The position numbers and the translations under genes are program-made. From Leishmania infantum JPCM5 (taxonomy: Eukaryota; Euglenozoa; Kinetoplastea; Trypanosomatida; Trypanosomatidae), in NCBI RefSeq assembly GCF_000002875.2, contig NC_009415.2, positions 72,001-136,000 on the forward strand: a stretch of DNA of 64,000 nt, given 5' to 3'. Below the pieces are notes generated by a model. The model saw only the letters and a program-made list of their open reading frames with translations. It ran no database searches and was not told the origin of the DNA. Of this stretch, positions 61,001 through 64,000 are shown one piece after another (position 1 is the first letter of the stretch; the number at the start of each line of letters is the position of its first letter).

Positions 61001-62566
61001 TATTGCTGTCGAGGCGAAGCTGGTTCTTCGGGGGCGCGTCCGCTGCTTCGTGCTTCTGTCCAGTGACGGCTGCTGCAGCGGAAGGGCAGTGGTTTTCCTA
61101 GCCCGCGTTGACAGCATTGCAATGGTGTCCAGGGACAAAACCGTCGGCCGCGAGTCTGGGAGACTGGTCGGCTCTCCGTTGATATCATCAGCGCCATGCG
61201 CACCAGCTGTCGGCGCCTCAACATACGTGTTTGACCGCTGACCACTCGCTGCCTGTCTGGATTCGTGGAGCTGGCCCTTCGCCGCCTGCCATCGTTCCTC
61301 CATGGCAGCGGGGGGTGCTTGTGCAAAGCCGTTCGCGGCGGACGAGGGTGGTGTCGCATCGGTAATCGTTGCAGCCTTTGCATTCCTTTTGGAAGGCGAA
61401 AGGGTCCCCGCGCGAATCAACGACGGCATATCAGTCGGTAGGGTGGTGCCTGGAGACTGCGACTGCTGCGTCTCAGGCTGCCGCCGGACTGTGGCGGCTG
61501 CCGCTGAGTCCCTTCGCACATCAGTTTCTGGCCCTTTCCTGCCGTCTAAAGGGGCAATGCGCCGCGTCGGCACCATGTTGACACGGGCGGCCCGCCTCAG
61601 AGGCGAGTTTGCTGTTGCGCCTCTCTGGCCAACGGGGCGGCGATCACCCGTCGTCGCCGGTGCTGCCATGAAAGGTGCAGGATCGTTGGCGCTGCTGGCA
61701 GCCACGGGTGGAGCTCTTTCTCCTTCTGTGCGGTTTGTCGGGGGCCCGCGGGTGACCTCCTTGTTCACCTTCGGAGCCGCTGTGGGCAAGGCGGTCTGTT
61801 TCGTAACGGCAGTCTCAAGTCCTGTAGCGATGCTCGACGGCGGTGCCATGCCCTGAATCGGCAGGGTAAGTAGTCCAGTAGCCCCTGACGAGCTCAAAGA
61901 CAGGACATCGTCCGCTTCGGCGTCTGTCATTGGGCTGACTGGTCGTCGCTGCGAGACCTCGCGCAGTACCAGCGCTTCCGTGCTGCAATCATCCTCCAGC
62001 CACTTAGCAGCCTCGATCTGCAACGACCGGGTGCGGTGCGGCGGCGGCTTCTGCTTCTTCTTACGGATACGAGCCACCTCCGCGGCAGAGGCGGCCCCCG
62101 GTGCCCCGCCGGCGCCACACAACCTCGGGTGCAAAGCAAGGGCGTCGCTGCCCTTTGGCGTAAAGTGCGTCGGCACGGCAGGAAGGCCGGCCACCATGGC
62201 ACCGCTCACCTCGGTGGTGCTTATGGACTGATCATTGCCATGGAGCCGGAACCCTCGTGAAATGCCGGGGAGAGGGCTCAACATGCCAGGCTTCAGAGGC
62301 GTCATAACGGTGTCCTGGCGATCTAGAGCAGAAGCCACACTGGGACTGGGGCGGTACCCTGCTGAGCCTACGCGGGACACAGAGTCGAGAAAGTTCGAGT
62401 CCACCCCGTACGGGGAATGCGAAACCTCTGAGAAGGGCAGAGAGTCGAAGCTGTCAATGTTCATGACGGCCCAATTCGCACCTTTAAAGGCCCCGACCGG
62501 GTCGCTGTAGGACATCTCCGAGTCATCGGATGATGTCGACACTACAGCAAGCGGTATCTTTGGCAT
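58079..62566 (-). CDS. large calpain-like protein with catalytic Cys replaced by His
   Basis: A 1,495-residue protein. The first about 740 residues are Ser/Pro/Ala-rich, basic and probably disordered, with a helical patch at about 600-660 (MAAEKLVAFVQAVSDPEVLH) and an Asp-rich stretch (725-737). At about 752-852 comes the DUF1935-type domain (FSEGMLYKIKTPKGEYHFYN, AVLPEETNFFMSG). The calpain core starts near 905. The QGxxGDC motif reads QGDLSNH (958-964): Gln stays, but Gly and Asp are changed and His964 replaces Cys. H1152 (GHIYF) and N1174 (KNPW) of the triad remain. The core also has a longer insert before the His motif than the neighbouring gene. It is therefore expected to be non-proteolytic. 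The start is the first ATG, with a clear polypyrimidine-AG signal upstream. Confidence 0.88.
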   Translation of the reverse strand: MPKIPLAVVSTSSDDSEMSYSDPVGAFKGANWAVMNIDSFDSLPFSEVSHSPYGVDSNFLDSVSRVGSAGYRPSPSVASALDRQDTVMTPLKPGMLSPLPGISRGFRLHGNDQSISTTEVSGAMVAGLPAVPTHFTPKGSDALALHPRLCGAGGAPGAASAAEVARIRKKKQKPPPHRTRSLQIEAAKWLEDDCSTEALVLREVSQRRPVSPMTDAEADDVLSLSSSGATGLLTLPIQGMAPPSSIATGLETAVTKQTALPTAAPKVNKEVTRGPPTNRTEGERAPPVAASSANDPAPFMAAPATTGDRRPVGQRGATANSPLRRAARVNMVPTRRIAPLDGRKGPETDVRRDSAAAATVRRQPETQQSQSPGTTLPTDMPSLIRAGTLSPSKRNAKAATITDATPPSSAANGFAQAPPAAMEERWQAAKGQLHESRQAASGQRSNTYVEAPTAGAHGADDINGEPTSLPDSRPTVLSLDTIAMLSTRARKTTALPLQQPSLDRSTKQRTRPRRTSFASTAIPETISEASCVAGETAEKEAPHASPGRRRRHHSVESLEMSATKAAITESSSNLAAASVVSEERPETRQYGLTDSLHISPANRMAAEKLVAFVQAVSDPEVLHVIYDYLEEHEKAVPRYCLATKACRELLERKEEMLMACLFTSGGAHESSQHSAVGARRPRSVSVPQLVDSPDKKAETARAGEGLTEAQRLLQQIEETDGCDKGDDDDADMDEFDDLNYFPAPYTPSSRFNFGQPSVSGLVTRGFSEGMLYKIKTPKGEYHFYNDTLQEVMVVRVQCHLRGNEKINERAMLSPVASTGETEITIAVLPEETNFFMSGVAHMPHFMAKRVPVPRDYVSPSVTQSLRKINAEINAVRKALGKWSRASDQQAYLKCCLKNNLRFTDLNFRPSSESLYRPEFDAVVIPAVTWRRPEEYIYLAEVSQTRLFRGEISCFLVKQGDLSNHTVVAAMAAVAQFPAHVRWMFRHPVSAHVGKMERSQGCYRVTLLHNGWWHTYLVDDYVPASLRGPLFASCAEDPRRLWVQLLEKAYAKSLGSYAATCLADAMEALGDFTGFPVRFLDSMWAAAAQGPRDGAFRSLFRYLELCVRAGCTVLLFSPPPTDEQSSATVDMSRKRSSRIMPVKGAVPQFLPGHIYFLRDVAFYEALDLRMVQLKNPWTWETKNKIHYEKKWRYTTWYDQPDPSLSAIASATTSLHGQVCSRVLASHALSPRACTDLSPEAVALNERKGTMWVEWGEALTAFAGGGVCYTMWDRHRYRVRNAFVEGRPRLALELKARRKVELLVTLSLETVSETLDNFGTVVAARPIPLHGTALSVVHRQANQSAKVVRESCDDIESVTGCRTYVVARDVSIKVVVEPSTSSNGAAVLVVPLLDPSAVSAAAVGAGSGSSSSAASIAAAPEVRFVVSIVSDAVAGDGEDLSVHFVSLRRSCGVFTDSTTAFPLEGASRVTAQYQVCTKAGVATCEGSRISGNETKGM

Positions 62567-62595
62567 GCTGACGCTACCTGTGTATGCTTTCTCTA

Positions 62596-62629
62596 CTGCG
62601 CATGAGACGGGGGAGAGGAGGGGGGAGCG
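62596..62629 (-). promoter_or_regulatory. predicted trans-splice acceptor for the 58079-62566 gene
   Basis: The minus strand has a C-rich tract (CGCTCCCCCCTCCTCTCCCC core, about 62605-62629) and the first AG after it at the complement of 62596-62597, 29 bases before the ATG. Confidence 0.6.
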
Positions 62630-63563
62630 TCCGCGGGGCTACGCGTCGACGCAGGCTGCTGCTGAGCGGGTGAAAAAAAAATGAAAACGGCGCACACAAA
62701 CAGCTGCTCTCAAGCATGGGCGGCACGACGGAGGTCAGAGTCGGCCGGGAAGGGGCCAGAAGAAGAGATGAGCAGTGCAAGAGGAACAGCAAGAATACGG
62801 GGAGTGCAACTACACAGGGGAAAAAATGGGGGGGGCACGAACGGAACAAGCTAGCAAGAAAGAGAAGAGTGATGCCGATGATAGGAGGCCCCCTCCGTCC
62901 CCTCTTTTGGTTGGTGAGACACCACTGAGACACCGGAGAGGCGGGGGAGAGCAAGGAGACTCCGAAAAGGAGAGACGTAGACGCACAGGCTTGGGTACTA
63001 TGTGCACGTGCGCCCCAGCTGGCAGATCATATCAAACGACAGACAGAGATATGCACATATATATGTATGCACAAACAAGCAATAAGAGCCTAACGAGCGC
63101 ACTCTCCTCCCCTCCACCCTCACGCAGCTACGCCCAGACGGGGGCGAGAGAAGCTAAAACAAGTACGACCCGCGATCTCTTTGTGCGCAGAGTGGCGTGC
63201 GTGTGTGGCGGAGTGCGTATGCGTAATGGATGTCTCGTTGGGTGCGTCAGGGAGACCAAGTAACAGGGGGGAAGCAGGCAGGCGAGAGCGAAAGATGAGC
63301 TCAAGTAATCCATCTTCCAAAGGTTAGGCTAAGCAGAAAGAGATTGCACAATGACCGACAACTGTATACATGGAGCAGAAGGCAGGTGGCGCGAGATGAG
63401 CGGCAGCAGTGATGGCGGCGTTGGGGCAGGCTATGGTGCTACTCGCAGTGCAACAGCGCAGGGCGCCCTTCGTCAGTGGGTGTGGCCCCTCAGCAACGAC
63501 GCGCAGCCACGCGTTTCGGCCAGCAACTGTACAGCTGCGAAGAGAGCGAAAGTAAGGGAGTTG

Positions 63564-63578
63564 GTGTGTGTGTGTGTG
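63564..63578. repeat. (GT)n microsatellite
   Basis: Fifteen bases of GT units in intergenic DNA. Confidence 0.85.
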
Positions 63579-64000
63579 CTGAGGGAGGGCGTTGACGGAA
63601 GTATAAGGGGAGGCGTCTCAGCGCGCCCCTATGCCTAGATACGTCGGGGGAAGTGTGCCTGTGCTTTCCCTACCCACGCAGTCGCTGCGCCAGTAAGCGA
63701 ATGTACACCGGGCCAACAAAGAATCGGGTGAGGTGGTGCTTTCACAGCACCACCTTCTCACAGGGTTGGCGCAGACGAACACGAGGAAGAGAGAGGGGCG
63801 GATGAGACGAGTACTCTGTTCAGTGTTGTACGGTGGGGCCCTGTGGAGTTGGAGGAGAGAGAAGACGGCGGCCGGAGAGTGGTGTGGTGTGAACATTTCG
63901 ATGAGGGCATGCACGACTGCGAAAGCGCATAGCAACAGCTCATCTGTGGAGAAAGAAGCGAGAGCGCAGGAGGAACCCGGAAGACTCATGCCTCCATTAC

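Larger units (their letters stand above)
62567..64000. other. intergenic stretch to the right edge
   Basis: Contains the splice signal of the large calpain-like gene at its left end, a short AT-rich patch with TATATATG (63057-63066), a GT repeat (63564-63578) and shadow frames on both strands. No supported gene. Confidence 0.5.

Noticed and set aside
1..64000. tRNA, rRNA, CRISPR arrays or bacterial mobile elements
   Set aside because: I saw no cloverleaf with a T-loop consensus, no rRNA landmark, no regular spacer array and no transposase or integrase motif. Small retroposon relics cannot be excluded by eye.

Overview
The window looks like nuclear chromosome DNA of a Leishmania-type trypanosomatid. 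It is GC-rich and no gene shows an intron. Essentially all long coding frames lie on the minus strand, as expected of one polycistronic cluster transcribed from right to left. Several genes are preceded by a polypyrimidine tract and an AG, the trans-splicing signal of these organisms. The gene content (AATP-type amino acid permeases, calpain-like proteins with a kinetoplastid N-terminal domain, kinesin-13) fits. From memory the order resembles the left part of Leishmania chromosome 31, but no search was run.

In transcription order: two calpain-like proteins (62566-58079 and 57272-54918), both lacking the catalytic cysteine; a large hypothetical protein with a probable beta-rich N-terminal half and a C-terminal coiled coil (52142-48000); a helical-repeat-like hypothetical protein (47398-45362); a soluble CRAL-TRIO protein (43717-40739); an amino acid permease cluster (39362-20446) with two divergent genes on either side of near-identical copies; two large paralogues that join a CRAL-TRIO domain to a polytopic membrane region and a lipase-3-like tail without a serine nucleophile (18071-14658 and 13113-9694); a kinesin-13 (9000-6145); an Erv41/46-type cargo receptor (5171-4146); an EGLN-like 2-oxoglutarate oxygenase (3548-2571); a decayed J-domain gene (1516-1021); and a possible partial gene at the left edge.

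The stretch 23155-33148 is the weak part of the assembly. It has three runs of about 100 N and one isolated N. The contig between the first two gaps begins and ends with the same roughly 480 bases (offset 7,397), which suggests a collapsed tandem array with one permease gene per unit. The next small contig (31224-33047) codes on the plus strand only and is probably inverted or misplaced. The permease copy after the third gap is truncated and frameshifted at the contig edge. Intergenic DNA also holds a likely frameshifted ankyrin-repeat relic (26050-26530) and many dinucleotide repeats.

Functionally, the cluster mixes nutrient uptake (permeases), lipid-linked membrane proteins (three CRAL-TRIO proteins that flank the permeases), cytoskeletal and signalling proteins (kinesin-13, pseudo-calpains) and secretory-pathway transport. 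Neighbours in such cistrons need not share a pathway, so the adjacency of the CRAL-TRIO and permease genes is suggestive only.
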